From NCBI RefSeq assembly GCF_019399895.1, contig NC_091885.1, positions 1,586,501-1,650,500 of the forward strand: a stretch of 64,000 nt of DNA, in the 5' to 3' direction. Under the pieces are notes generated by a model. That model had not been told where the DNA came from. It did not search any database and saw nothing but the letters and a program-made list of their open reading frames with translations. Shown here one piece after another: positions 22,101 through 33,874 of this stretch (the stretch's first letter is position 1; each line of letters opens with the position of its first letter). Source of the stretch: Cardiocondyla obscurior (Eukaryota > Arthropoda > Insecta > Hymenoptera > Formicidae). Made by a program: the position numbers and the translations under genes.

Positions 22101-25100
22101 GAGACACCTGCTTTACCTTATACCTTACCCGTACTCGCTGCTCGCCGGCGATTAATCTTGTTCGCCGCATACCGCGATACGCGGAGAAACTCGTGGCACT
22201 TCTCGGCCCATCTCCACTTCGCTTACTCTTCTGCTCGGCCTCTCTTTCATATCGGGCGCGATCGGTCTAATGCGAGCTAATTGATTCCGGTTGCGAACCG
22301 CTAAACGGCGTACTACTTCGGACCGAGAATGATAAAGGAGCGCGCGATAATAAAGCGCTAAATCACGCGGGACACATTTCGCGGATCGCGGATCGAAAAA
22401 TGTCACGGTCGTTAGTGGTGCTTCGTATCCTTATCCGGTTGGGGGTGAAGGGGGGGAGGCTTTCAAACGCTATATCTCTACACTGCGATCTACGTTCGCG
22501 AAGGCCCATAAGCTAGGAATAGCCTTTTCGTATCTCCGGAGTTAATCGGCGAACGAAGAGAGGAAACGGAATAACAATGAGTAAAACCGACGTGTCACTT
22601 CGAGTATGGAAATCGAGGGCAGTCGTAGGCGATTGCGAGAAGGTTATCCGCGCCGGAGAGAGAGGCGTAGGTGTCGGAAATCATCCCTGTGTCGAAGGGG
22701 GTGGGCCAATCACTGCAATCGCGACGCGAGACCGAGACGGATACTACAACGGCGGCGGCGTCGGGGTTGATCTTACGGTCTTATGGTTTTATGGCGTTAG
22801 TCCGTGGCCGGTGGCCCTCTCTCTCTCCCCCTCCTTGATCCCCCTCGGGACTCACGGAGCTGAAAGAGCCGGAGAGCTCGCCTTGGCGTTGGTGGAATGC
22901 GGGACGGGCAAATCGCGGTCGGCCCGCTTGCGCCTCGTTCCCATGCATTCCTTCCTGCCCCTCTCGCCCTCCTCCGCGTTCTCCCGTCCTTTAGTCTCCC
23001 TCTCCTCTTCTCTCTCTTTCTCTCTTTTTCTGCCTCCACCTCTTCTCTCGATCCGTCTCTCTCTCTCGTTCCCTCTTCATCGCCCCTTTCGCTCTCTCGC
23101 GCGGAGACCCTGTGCTCTCCGCACCTCTACGCGCTCGCCGTTTTATCTCGTTCCTCTCCTGTCTCTTTCATTTTAACGTACACGTGTACGTATGACACGC
23201 ATGCACCACAAACCAAGATTTCGCCTCTTTGCTTTCTCTCCCTCTTCTTTTCGTCTTCCTTCATTCCGCTCGGCCCTTCTTTTTTTTTTCCTTTCTTTTT
23301 TCAGATTCCTCTTTATGTCTCCCGCACGGGCGCACACGCGAATTCGCGGATCTTTCCCTTTCTTTCCCTTCCTCCGCGCCGTCGCCGTCTCGCTCCCTTA
23401 CGCGCTTCTACACGTACGTACGCACGTAATACACGCGCGTTCGTGCACGCGATAGACACGGTACTCTCCGTGTTCGTCTCTCTTTCTCGCGCGCGCGGCC
23501 GAATCCTCTGCGCGAACATCCTTGCGCCACCTTCGGAACCGAACCATCCCGCCTCATCCTGTTCCTCGACTTCCTTCTGCTTCTCGTCGAACACGCTTCT
23601 TTAACCGAGCCGTGCCTCGTCGCGGCGGGGAAAGCCTCGTCATGGCATCTTAACCGATCGACTCGTGCCCGACGGGCAACATTGTTGCGAATCAGGCCGA
23701 AGAAATAAATATTGAGATGGCGCAATATCGAGACGTGTTATGCGCGTTTATTATATTATCCACCATTTTATTCAAGCTCTAGATTTTATCTACCATGATT
23801 CTGAATAGTAATACACGGACGATTGATCCGATATCAATAAATCCTATTTGCTCGCATAATTGCAAAATTAATCTTGTTTTTTCTTTATTTTATAATAAAT
23901 CTTATTTATGTATGAAGTTCTTTATTGAAATGTGCAGTTGTAATAAATCAATCGTCCGCGAAGCTCTTGTTCTTTAAATGATAACTTATCGTGTCTCTTA
24001 AATTCAATTAAAATAGAACTTCAAGTTTTTTTTTTTTTTTTTTTCAAAATTTCTACTTTCACGTTCACATCTAGTTCAGCATGCGACATAAAAATTTAAA
24101 CTCTTCGTGAATTTAATTCAAAGATAGGCGACCGAACTTTATTTAACATAGTTCAATCGAGGGGATTATACGCAATGTAATAAAAGCGGTCGGTTTCGGC
24201 GAAGTATATTTTCGAGTAGCTTCCGACGTTCCTCGTCCTACGGTAGGGCGAGAGGCGGATAGGTGTTGCCACGTAAGGACAACCGCGGCTTTATGGAATT
24301 CAACATGGCGTGCGCACGGTGCGTCCGATGGAGTTACAACAACCGCCATGTAGGTGCACACCGACCGACTCTTCAGTCAGCGTGATCTATTAAGTACCGT
24401 CGCGTAGCGTTTGACTCGATCTCTAATTTATTATTCGACTCGGGCTAACAGCCGCACTTCAGCGTATTACAATTGAAACATTTGACTTCGCGGGTCTCCG
24501 TCCACCATATAAACGCGGGCCCCCTAATTCGTGATCGTGACATTCATTTTTCAAAGCCGACTTTCTTTCACGTTTACGATTTGCCTCGTAGAGAAATGAT
24601 CGATAATGATCTCGGGCATTTTTACATTTTTTCCTTCGTTGGAGAACCACTTATATCGTCCACTCGGAGCTGGCCCCGAATGTTAGATATGCGTAGATAA
24701 CGGTGCGAGAGCGTGGCACGTGTTCGGTCGTGCGTGCGTGAGCCTCCACTCACACGCGCGCGGGTTTTTTTTTCGCGCCCGACGATGACCGGCCCCGGCC
24801 AGATCTCTTTTTTTCTACTAGGTGAAATCCGCGGTTTTCGACACGAGACGGCACGACGCCCCGGTATCGTAGCGTGCGAAACATTTCTTGATTACCGCTT
24901 TAATAATTTTAAGCCGATGAACAGTAGAAATGGAGAGTTTTTTGTTTCTGATAATTTATTTATTTTAATTTTTTTTCTTTATGAAATGATAATATAGATT
25001 AGATAGTTGTAGATAATTATTATTTTAAAAAATGCAACACTGCTCGATTAGTGGCAAATGCATTTATTATATTATTAAAAAAAACAAACAAAACGTTATG

Positions 25101-28100
25101 ATGAATCGCTATTGTTCTTGTGTTACTTTTTACATCGTCACATATTTTACATAACGTACAAGATCCGCGCGGATTATTCAACGTAATAAATACTTTCTGA
25201 TCTACGCACTAGCGAAGGAAAAAAAAAAATACCGAAGCTAATGACTTTTCCAAATATTCAAACAAATTTATAAAACTTAAGATTTATTTTATAAACCTGA
25301 GAATTTACATAACCTATTAAAATTTCTAATATTTTTCGGTCGGTTCTTAGCGGAATAAAAAAGAAAGAAAGAATGAAAAAAAAAAATACGGAGAAATTAA
25401 AAACTTTTGACGCGTTGGAAGAAAATTAAATCAATTTAAGGCAAAAGTAATTTCAGGTTTGATCCTTTCGAACGTCGTCCTAAATTAAGCAATTTTATTC
25501 TATATGTAATTCCTGCTCTTCTCAATCCCGTTCTATTTTCGACCTGAATACATATTCATCGCTGCACCGTTGTCCACTCAACGCGGCGTGAAACCTCAAT
25601 TAAGACGATTATGCGAAAGGAGCCGGGCCGGTTTATCGGCGGAAAAGTTCCTTTGTGAAAATTCGCCATGGATGTACGGCGCGTTGTCAACTTATTTCGC
25701 GAATTCGTCAATACTTTCTCCCGGATCTTCGCGCGAAGCATTCCTCGCCTCGGCATATCCCGCGCTCTCTACGAAAGAGCTCTCAGCCGCCCCGTTCTTA
25801 AGGTTATCTACCCGACTTCTCTCGTCGGTTTCCTTCGCCCACCGTCCTACTTGATCCCCGGGCTGCCGCCTCTCGCACTTGAATCTTTTCCAGTCGCGTC
25901 CTGCACTTTTCGCGCTCGCGCGAAAGAATGATAGCTTCGCTAATAGGTGGATTAGCCGCGCGTAAACGTTACGGTAATACGATTAGCGCCGGAGAAAGGT
26001 CGGCTCTAATTAAGGCGCACCGCACAAGACTTTCCGTAAACGCGTTACGTTACGTTACGTACGAACCTCAAACTTACGCCGCACTTATACTTGAACTTGG
26101 GTCAACGCACAAAGAAAAACGTAAACGCAATAGAACGCTACGTTTTTGGAGTTTTAGGAAAAACTCGAGTTTTCGGAGTTTTAGGAATAATATTATAAAA
26201 ATATAATATTAAAAAAGTAACGTCCGCCTGGCCTTTTACAGCCCTTTGCTTTAGACGTGTGGTAACTTCTTCGGTATGTAGACGATTTTTATTAAAATAT
26301 CCCTCCACGTGAAAATATAGGGCGCGATAAATATCGCGATGAGAACGACAGCCGAGACAATTTTTCGCTTACCTTAACCGCCCGACGAGCGCGGTAGACA
26401 GAACCCGGAGTAGCCAAGGGCTCTGACCGTGGAAAGAAATTCAGGAAGGAAAAGAAGCCGCGGCACCCGAACCACCGAGCGCGGTGGTGGTGCACGTTCA
26501 AGGGCCCGCGATGGGAGTGGGGCACCCGCGAGAAGGGAGACGCAGGGGGGCCGCTCTCGCGGCGCGGGAACGAGGCGGAAGGAACGACGATGTACACTCG
26601 CGCACACGTACGTATCCACGTACACGTCCCGCGAATACAAGCGTGGGTAAGGGGAAGGGGGAGGGCGATCATTCTCGGAACTCGGGTGACCTCCCTCGGT
26701 GCAACTGGCGAACAGCCGGACCCAACGGGTTAACTGTACAACCACTTATATACCTCGACGCCGTAGGAATGCGGCGACGATGATGCCGTCGTCTCCGTGA
26801 AATAACGCGCGACATGCCGCGGCGTGACGTACCTCTCGCCGGGAACCCTGCGTGCCCGCGCGCGAGAAAGGACCCGCGGAAAGAGAATACCACCTTGCAC
26901 TAGATGATCCCTTTGCGCCGCTCGCGTCATTCATTCACCTGCGCCGACTCTCCTGTCGATCGTCTCTATCGAACTCGCCCGTCGTCCTGCTGTCAACTCG
27001 CGCTGATCTATTGTTCCCCTGCAAATCCCGGCTGCTCGCAGATCAACGATTCGTCGAGTCGGATCGCGGAAGAGCCGTCCCCTGCATCACGTTTGAGTAG
27101 CTCGGTTCTTTATTTTATTTTATTTCAATTTTTTTTTTACCTCGATCGGTCCGCTTGTATTCACGTGGTGGCTAAACAGCTTTGTGGTCGCTGTGGACGC
27201 GTCGATTTTTCACGTTACTCCGGGTAACATTTTTGTACGATTGTAACAGAGATTTTTTTTTTAATTTTTATTAAATAGATTTTATTTGCGACAAGATAAT
27301 TTTTATTTTTAATAATTTGTACAATTTATCTGTTTAAGTTTGATTTATTTTTATTTAAAGGGGTGATGTTTGAAAGATATCGATATGTCAGGTCGCGAAA
27401 TGGTTACTAACGGATGATGAATATGAGCCTCGACGACTTGCAACGATTACCTCGTAAAGTCCGGTGCATGAATATCGAATTACGGGAGCTAGATCGCGGA
27501 AGATCTTCGTTACCTCGTTCCACGTACCATAACCGAAGGGTTTTTCTTCGTTTCGGTCGCTTCGCGCGCACGCGGCTTTGTCTGGTTCGGTCGAGTCATT
27601 CATTCGAATAGTTAGTCTCCTCTATGAAGCTCGGTACCGTTTTCTCGCTTCTTATGGGCCTTAGAATTGGATCATCTCGCTAATCGGACAAGTTCCCCGC
27701 CCCTCCTTCCTCCCCGACCATTCCCCCGTCTTCAATTCAGTTCCCATCATAGGGTTCTTGCGAGGCCCCACGGTTCTAGTTTTATAGGAATACTATTACG
27801 TCGATCCTGAGAATCCCATTGAAGGCCCGCCAATGGCAGGAAAGAGAGAAAAGGAGACAGACAGCGCTGACATACTCACGATTGCAACAATCTCGCAGCC
27901 GGATTATAATTGATTTCGCAATTGCCTTCGTGGAAATACTAACCGTCGACGAGCAAGTAAACTTTACCGGCGCAAAAATTGCCAGAGATTTATTTCTGTA
28001 TTTTAATTAAATTCAAACGCGCCGCGGCACGGGACTTTATACGATAAATGAAAAATTATCGAAGTGCTATTGTCAAAAATCGATGTCCGGCCGATACCGG

Positions 28101-30574
28101 CCACTTTCTCCCGGAAATATTTCCCGCGCGTAACTAGGTCCCCTGCGTCCCGGTCATATAAATAAATGGCTCGTTTCGCACACGGTGGAATTAAATCCAC
28201 GCCAAACGGCGGCGCGTCGGGCTCGCGCGTTGCGGAGGCCTTCTCTCGCGAGCTCGCAAAGTTCAGCCCGCGTTCCACGACCCGGTCGAAGTAGTGAATG
28301 GAAGAAGGACTCGTCCCGGGGATTGGCAGAGCGCAGGGCTCGGAGTGCCGGTCGGCGAGCGACGATATTCCGAAGTTGAGGAGAATTCCGCGACGGCGGT
28401 GTGCAATATGTGAGATATCCCGCCGGCTTGTGCACCGTGTTAGATTGTGTAAGCCGTGTATCCCGTCGTTCATTCACCTGTTACGTCTCTCCCCCGCCGC
28501 ACCTTTCCCTCCCTCGTTCCATCTCGCTCGCTCGCCCCCGTTCGCTCGCACGCTCGCTCTCGCGCGGCCACCTTTCTCTCTCATTCTTCGACGTGATTCT
28601 ACCATGCTATTACTTGTACCATAGATCACGCTCGGCGATCCGCGAGGTCGCGGAAAAGAGAGACAGAGATGAACGGAGGTCGAGGAAAGAGGTCTCGCGA
28701 GCTTGTAACAAAGTTCTAACGTTCTATCTCTTCTATATCGATCACGTCTCTAACATCGCAACAGCCATTTTTATTAATATCGTATATTAAATATTTTTCT
28801 CCCTCCTTCCCTCCCCCTCCCCGGGCGCATTATCACAGTTATATAAATTATAAAAAAGATCATAATTGATGTGGATAATTCGATGGTTAATTGACGACGT
28901 TGTTTTAATCGATTATTAAAGTCTTCGCATATATTTAACTCACGTTATAAAGATATGTGCATACGTATGTACATTATGTTACGGAAGCTGAAATGATCCG
29001 TGGCGAATGGATATTCGATATTGCAGCAATCAAATATTAATGTCAATGATACGAAACGCGTTACGCGTTACGTCAATTTACTTATGACTATTCCGCCAAT
29101 GACTTTACCTCGTTGCTGGGCAGTCCGTATAACTGGAAGCGAAACTCAAGGCTTTGTCGTTCATTGACATCTTATTTATGAGCGGCGATCCTGCTCGAGT
29201 AAGCTTAGCCGTTCTTCGGTAGGCATGAAAGACCGAGCGGTATACACGGCTGGATCTAGAGGAAGCCTCGCGGCTCTCCATCGCTTTGCTCCGATCGCGA
29301 AGATGGAAAAATCTGGAGAATGTCGAAGCCGTCGACCAGTTTCAAGAACTCACTGCCACGTCGGAGAAAGAGAGAGAAAAAGAATGCGCGCTCGTGTGTG
29401 AGCGCTCGCGCGTGTTCGGTCGTACACACGCGCGCAAGTTGATTTCCGCACGGAGCCACTTTGTCTCCTTTGCTTTCGTTCTTATCGCGCTAAACGCCTC
29501 TCTTTTTCTCTCTCTTTTTCTCAATCCGGTGGCGGCAAAACGGTCCCTATTTTTGCATACCGTTGCAGTCCATCGGTGCACAACTTTGCGGAATTTGCGA
29601 ATAGATTCTTGCGCTCGGTGCAAGATCCAGGACGTCTCGATAAAGCTGACACAGAAGCGCTGCGATATTTATATATACTGGAATGTTCTCAGTTGCGTTA
29701 ATTTTATTTTAAAAAATTGCCAGACTAATACAGCACGCGGGATAATTTTGCAATTATTTAAGAACTGATTTACCTTAGAAATCTTTAAAATATAAAGACT
29801 CACGTTTCGTTTATAGTTACTTAAAACTGATATTTCGTTTCGAATTTTGTTGCAGAAATCTCGCGATTGGGATCGGGATACAAAATTTCCCTGAAGGTTT
29901 GGCGGTATCCTTGCCCCTTCAAGCCGCCGGGATCAGCACGCTGAAGAGCTTTTGGTACGGCCAGCTCTCAGGGATGGTGGAGCCCGTTGCCGGTGTCCTC
30001 GGCGCAGCCGGAGTGACGCTCGCTGCACCTGCGCTACCTTATGCACTTGCCTTCGCAGCCGGTGCGATGATCTACGTTGTGATCGACGACATTATCCCGG
30101 AAGCGCATCAAAGGTATGTACCGTATAATCCACTTACCTGGAAAAACTTGAAACTGCAAAACGGCTTCTATTTATGCTTTTTTTTTCTTCTTTTTTTTTT
30201 TGCAATCCTCAAAATAACGGTCGCTTAACTCGCTCTCAAGATCGTTGCAACGCGATACGAGTCCCTCTCGAAAATGTATAAATAGCGCGATCAGCACTTC
30301 AGTCGAGCCTTAAAGCGATTCAGCAAAAATCGTAGATAACAAACCAGTTAAACGTTTCCGACATTGACTACAACTGTATTTCCGATAAGGAACTTTATGA
30401 TCGCGCGCGGTACGTCGGATACTTGGAAAATGCACGTGTTATTGAAAAAGCGTGGAAGGTGGTGCTGAATGCAGAAGGGTGAAGCCGGTTCACGCAAAGG
30501 GAGTTGGGCGCAACTCGTTCCCTTAACTGGTTCCGGCTTCTCCTCGTTCTTTCTTCTCTCCTTTGTCGTTCCTC

Positions 30575-30620
<46 letters not shown>

Positions 30621-33600
30621 CTCGCTCTCTTTCTCTTTATCTCTGTCTCTCGTTCTCTCCTCTTTCGGTTTTTTTAAATTTTCTTTTTTAACACCGTCCG
30701 TACCAGAAACACCAGCCCACGGTTGCACTTGCACCCGTTTCCGTCTCACGTTTCACCCTCGGTCCATTCACGACGAATTAGAAGTCCAGTCCCCGCCTCG
30801 GAGTCAGAAGGGCGGAAGGCGCTTTTCCCACCGGCACAATGGCTCTTTATTTCCAGATTTATTCCTTCGTCCTCGGACATGAGTTTCGGACAGCTCGGCG
30901 ATGATATTGCAATAACGCGATCCTTCAAATCTAAGATCGTACGTGGCAACGAACCCCGTGACTCGTGCGCATTATTTACTCTAACGTTCTTCACGATCCG
31001 AAGCCGCTAAAAAAAAAAAAAAAAAAAAAATCAGCGAGATCGTTCCGGCGACCGCGCGAAACGTCCGGAATCCGTTTCGACCGGAGCAACGCGGAGCACC
31101 GAAGCGCATAAATATAGAGAAGAGGGGGAGGGGAGGAGAATTTGTGTCGCGTATGTCCTATGAATTTCTACTCGTGTCAAGCGGACGCGCACACGCGGAC
31201 CCCTGTACGTACGCACTCTCGCGCACACAGTCCTACCTAAGTATCTACGATGTCCGTATTCGAGAGCGATTACGGTACAATGGCGCGTGACGGCAGTGCT
31301 GTAGTTAGCGCGCCGCTGGCAAAACGGACGTAGCGAATTTCTTTCCCAGGCCTGGCGGCGGCCTAGCTGAAGAAGGTGCATTGTCATTATAATTGGCTCC
31401 TTTTGTATTTCGCGTGCGATCTAACCGCCCGGATACTCCAGCGCGAGCACGGTACAACGCTCTCTCTTTCTCCCGGCGCGGGCTCTCTCGTCGAGGAACC
31501 CCTGAGACAGTCGTCCTCGACTCGCTCCCTCGGGAACCCTCCGGGTGGTCGGAAAACACAAAAGTGAAAACGGATCGCTCTCACATATCTCTCGTCTTTT
31601 CTCTTCTTCGTGGAAACCGTTGCGCGGCCTCCACGAAAGGAGAGGCGTTCGCCGTCAATGCCGATATTTTTCTAAGCGTCGCGTACGATCTCAGGTATTG
31701 CCGGCAGGCCTCGGCCCGGTCCAGCCATCGCTTCGATACCGATATCTTCGAAATTCCAGCGACTCGCGCACTCGGGGAAGCGTACGTTTCGATCAGGCTC
31801 TTTAGAAGCACGAGGATTCCTTCTTTACACGCTTGCGCATACACAAACACGATTACGCGTATTACCAGCAAATCGTTATTCTTAACAAACGGCCGTAAAT
31901 ACGTCTCTAAGTGCTGGAAACGCTTTAACTCGCAACCTGTAATGTTTGCGTTATTGTCGAGCCACCGGAATTATATACCTGCCTAAGTCCACAACTTGCT
32001 TCATTTGAACGGTGTAAAAAAATTATACGCCGGGGCAATTTGCGCCGACGACTTTCGTACCGCGGGCAATTTTTTTGCCGGCCGTATCGTAGCCGTAAAA
32101 ATTTTTATAAATAAGAAAAGTTGCAAAACTATCCGCCGTTCGCGATCAGGAACTTGGGCCGCGAACGCCGATGTCAGTCGAGGAAAAGAAGGCGAATCGG
32201 GACGCCGCGTGATTCCCTTCGGTTATCTCGGTGTCCGCGTCACCTTCGACGTAGAGAGGCGCCAGTAAAAATCGGCGCTGGTTCGAGCTCGACTCGATTC
32301 GGAACGATCGCCCCCTCGTGCAATTTGCATTTTCCTCTGCTCGGCGAAAAGGAACGCCCGCTTCGCCGGCGATACCCCCGGTGCTACATGTTCGACGCGG
32401 TCGACCAGACCAACGTAGAGATATTTAAATTTATTTTCCCATCTCGAAACTTTTACTTATTCGGAATTCGAACGTCAGGCCGATATTCTTCCCCTCCACA
32501 ACCGCGGAATTTTCGTCCGCGGCTAAAATTAAAAAAAAAAAGAAAGTACCAAATCAATATAAAAGAAATTTACGCCGTTTAACACACTGGGAAGGGTTGT
32601 TCAAGCGCGACGGTCGAGCGTGAAATAGTTCCGAGATTGTAAACGACGCATCGAGTAGTATATAAAAATGATATCGTCCGGGAGGAGAGTAACGCGCCGC
32701 TCTCTGCGTCGCGTCCGCGATAGGCAGGGATCGAGGATCGGCGGCTCAACGAATGCGTTTAGCGGATGCGGAACGCACCGCGACTCGACGCGACGCCCTA
32801 GTTTCGCCGGGTCGAACGGCGACGACGGCGACGGGGAAGAAGGGGGGAGCGAACATTGTTATCCCGGCTACCATTGCGATGAGACACGATAATGGCCAAT
32901 AAAAATACAAATTTTCTGACGCACACCGAAAGGAGGTATTTACCGCGCGGATATGATTGATGTGGTAGAACGCCCACCGAAATACAACGGCGCGTTTCGC
33001 CGGCCGTTAAAATTGATGGCCGTGTATAATTTACGAAATCAACAAGCCGTGACGTGCAATACCGGGGTATATACCGCGCCGGTACGGCGCGGCGCGAGTG
33101 TGTGCTTTGTATGTGCTTAATCCCTACTTACTTGCCGCGAAAACCCTTTTATTTCTCGCCATCCTGGGGCTCTCTTTCTCCCAGGTCGTTGCCCACGGAG
33201 CCGTAGGTGCGGAGAAGACGATGACGATAGCGGTGGGCGACGGCGCCAGTGCCGCCTTTTTAATTCCCCGCGTCCTCTCGTCCCCTTTCGTCCTCCACCC
33301 ACCTCCCCCCTCTTGGTCCAGAGCTACGTTTCTCTCGATTTTTACATCCACGATCCCGTACACCGGTTGCGCTAATTAAAATTCCCTCTCGCTTCTCTGC
33401 CGTTCATGCATCACGTTGCCACCAAATCGCGGCATTGCAAGGATTTAGAGGGAACTTTAGAGAGAACTTTGGTTAACGCGCGTGCGACCACGCTGGGATC
33501 CTTTCATTGGAGCTGCTTTCGTACGCACTTTCGGCAACTTACCTGCGGAAGCTCTCTGGATTTTAATCCACGTGCCACGTGCACTTTCTGTTTACAGCGG

Positions 33601-33676
33601 AAATGGCAAACTCGCCAGCTGGGCCGCCATCGTCGGTTTCCTGGTGATGATGTCCTTAGACGTTGGCCTAGCTTAA
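7024..33676 (+). CDS. SLC39A11: Zinc transporter ZIP11 (SLC39A11), whole gene, 6 exons
   Basis: Exons 7024-7131, 10439-10823, 12560-12711, 12821-12906, 29856-30113 and 33598-33676 join in phase to a 355-aa protein; human ZIP11 is about 342 aa. All introns are GT-AG. Features in order: TM1 at about 10-32; a GFAAGVMVAASYWSLLAP span at 45-62; a third span at 81-97; a long acidic variable loop at about 103-205; TM4 with HNIPEG (217-222); TM5 with QNFPEG (253-258); GMVEP (283-287); a span ending in DDIIPEA (321-327); and a last span GFLVMMSLDVGL near the C-terminus. His/Asn/Glu/Gln of the TM4 and TM5 motifs form the metal site in structurally studied GufA-type ZIPs. The family moves Zn2+ across membranes towards the cytosol; ZIP11 is reported on Golgi, nuclear or plasma membrane in vertebrates. 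No key residue is missing. The start is supported by an in-frame TGA at 6994-6996. Confidence 0.96.
7132..10438 (+). other. ZIP11 intron 1 (3,307 bp)
   Basis: GTAAGT donor and TTTCAG acceptor. The first ~1.1 kb is moderately CpG-rich and the remainder is AT-rich. It holds T runs (about 7498-7515 and 7637-7645) and a short (AT)n tract near 10232-10240. No coding exon or RNA gene is seen. Confidence 0.85.
10439..10823 (+). CDS. SLC39A11: ZIP11 coding exon 2 (TM2, TM3, start of variable loop)
   Basis: Encodes residues 37-164 plus one base of Gly165. The acceptor is GTTTCAG/CGC and the donor is ATCGATG/GTATC. It contains the conserved GFAAGVMVAASYWSLLAP (45-62), EMAT (65-68) and VGFLVGAAFVYGTD (86-99), then a basic patch KQRRK (122-126) and an acidic run DEDLDDDYD (134-142). 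Confidence 0.96.
10824..12559 (+). other. ZIP11 intron 2 (1,736 bp)
   Basis: GTATCT donor and TTTTTCAG acceptor. The frame of exon 2 stays open for about 28 more codons, ending in a low-complexity Phe/Ser run from a T-rich tract, so retention would give a truncated protein. AT-rich; (AT)n at about 10938-10975 and A/T runs near 11270-11352. Confidence 0.85.
10938..10980. repeat. (AT)n-rich microsatellite in ZIP11 intron 2
   Basis: Imperfect TA dinucleotide run interrupted by C and G bases. Confidence 0.75.
12560..12711 (+). CDS. SLC39A11: ZIP11 coding exon 3 (variable loop and start of TM4)
   Basis: The first two bases complete Gly165, and the exon runs to Thr215. It encodes a polar loop (FYEQNSRRRQ, EDPNNEAKNN) and then WRRILLLVVAIT, the start of TM4; the vertebrate counterpart is WRRIALLILAIT. 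The donor is ACG/GTATAT and the phase works only with exon 4 at 12821. The loop half is poorly conserved between animals. Confidence 0.93.
12821..12906 (+). CDS. SLC39A11: ZIP11 coding exon 4 (HNIPEG metal-site motif)
   Basis: Encodes residues 216-243 and two bases of Arg244. After the acceptor AATTAG it reads VHNIPEGLAVGVGFAAIG...ATFENAR, almost identical to the family. His217, Asn218 and Glu221 fall at the metal-binding positions of ZIP TM4. Intron 3 is only 109 bp. The donor is AAG/GTAAGC. Confidence 0.97.
13930..14230 (+). promoter_or_regulatory. Possible internal promoter with non-coding first exon
   Basis: This CpG-rich segment follows the AT-to-GC switch. It has a CATAAAAAAG element at about 13970-13979, a perfect match on the minus strand to the YY1/Pho-type AAGATGGCGGC word (14170-14180), and then a strong donor CAAA/GTAAGT at 14231. 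None of the frames open at the donor has the phase needed to splice to ZIP11 exon 5. A 5' UTR exon or an lncRNA exon is more likely than an alternative ZIP11 N-terminus. Not proven. Confidence 0.35.
14575..14812. repeat. Pyrimidine-rich low-complexity block
   Basis: Plus strand dominated by C and T with CGC interruptions. It produces spurious Ser/Pro/Leu-rich frames on plus and Glu/Arg-rich frames on minus. Confidence 0.7.
15215..15248. repeat. (GAAA)n microsatellite with A run
   Basis: About five GAAA units followed by an A run. Confidence 0.85.
16436..16514. repeat. Near-perfect inverted repeat (hairpin) in ZIP11 intron 4
   Basis: The left arm from CATGAAAGGTAACAATTAAT (16437-16456) through AACAATGA pairs with the right arm that ends AATTGTTACTTTTCATG (16497-16513). 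In the outer ~20 bp there is one mismatch (G against A, which becomes a G-U pair in one orientation). A 3-nt bulge follows, then about eight more base pairs including a wobble, and an apical loop of about 15-20 nt. The size suits a pre-miRNA or a remnant of a small inverted-repeat element. No flanking target-site duplication is obvious. Confidence 0.75.
17484..17505. repeat. (CT)n microsatellite
   Basis: Eleven CT units in ZIP11 intron 4. Confidence 0.9.
22800..23590. repeat. Long pyrimidine-rich block in ZIP11 intron 4
   Basis: For roughly 800 bp the plus strand is mostly C and T, with CTCT, TTCC and TCGC words. It yields the 235-codon frame at 22897-23604, which is almost entirely Ser/Leu/Phe/Pro and has no domain character. 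I treat it as low-complexity sequence and not a gene. Confidence 0.7.
26142..26187. repeat. Two-copy 27-bp tandem duplication
   Basis: GTTTTYGGAGTTTTAGGAA occurs at 26142-26160 and again at 26169-26187, differing at one base. Confidence 0.7.
29856..30113 (+). CDS. SLC39A11: ZIP11 coding exon 5 (TM5-TM7, NFPEG motif)
   Basis: Completes Arg244 and runs to Gln329 plus two bases of Ser330. It carries NLAIGIGIQNFPEGLAVSLP (245-264), FWYGQLSGMVEP (276-287), LPYALAFAAGAM and DDIIPEAHQ (321-329), all close to the vertebrate protein. Gln253 and Glu257 occupy the TM5 metal positions, and Glu286 in GMVEP is the conserved acidic residue of the next span. The donor is AAAG/GTATGT. Confidence 0.97.
30114..33597 (+). 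other. ZIP11 intron 5 (3,484 bp)
   Basis: GTATGT donor and TTTACAG acceptor. CpG-rich, with a (CT)n run (30581-30617), an A run (31011-31030) and no recognisable exon. Open frames on both strands are compositional. Confidence 0.85.
30581..30617. repeat. (CT)n microsatellite
   Basis: About 18 CT units, continuing into imperfect CTCGCT repeats. Reads as a GAGAG array on the other strand. Confidence 0.95.
33598..33676 (+). CDS. SLC39A11: ZIP11 coding exon 6 (last span and stop)
   Basis: The first base completes Ser330; the exon then reads GNGKLASWAAIVGFLVMMSL through DVGLA, followed by TAA at 33674-33676. The vertebrate end is GNGKLASWASILGF...MSLDVGLG, so homology and phase agree. Confidence 0.97.
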
Positions 33677-33874
33677 GGGCATCGTCTCCAAAGTAGTTAC
33701 GGGCACGTCCACGCTTTTGTGAACACGTAAAAGTCACCTGGTAATGATAGCGAGTGTTCGCAAACGCGATGGGACATTTTCGCTCAATTCGCGGCATTCA
33801 GTGATAACGTTTTTTTCTCGCAAAAAAATCGAAAACCGAATGGTGTGATAACGAATATTTTCCAGTCCCGACGT

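Larger units (their letters stand above)
12907..29855 (+). other. ZIP11 intron 4 (16,949 bp)
   Basis: GTAAGC donor and TTGTTGCAG acceptor. The intron separates the two halves of the ZIP metal site. Up to about 13.9 kb it is AT-rich; beyond that most of it is CpG-rich with many CGA/TCG words. It contains a promoter-like segment (about 13930-14230), pyrimidine-rich blocks (14580-14810, 22800-23590), an inverted repeat (16436-16514) and several microsatellites. Long open frames here are low-complexity and read from stop-poor sequence. I recognise no coding exon. Confidence 0.8.

Noticed and set aside
22897..23604. Plus-strand open frame of 235 codons
   Set aside because: Almost pure Ser/Leu/Pro/Phe from a pyrimidine-rich tract; no domain, and a second frame overlaps it.
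32275..32300. GGTTCGAGCTC as a possible tRNA B box
   Set aside because: It does not complete the GGTTCGANTCC pattern, and no A box or cloverleaf is found at the right distance.
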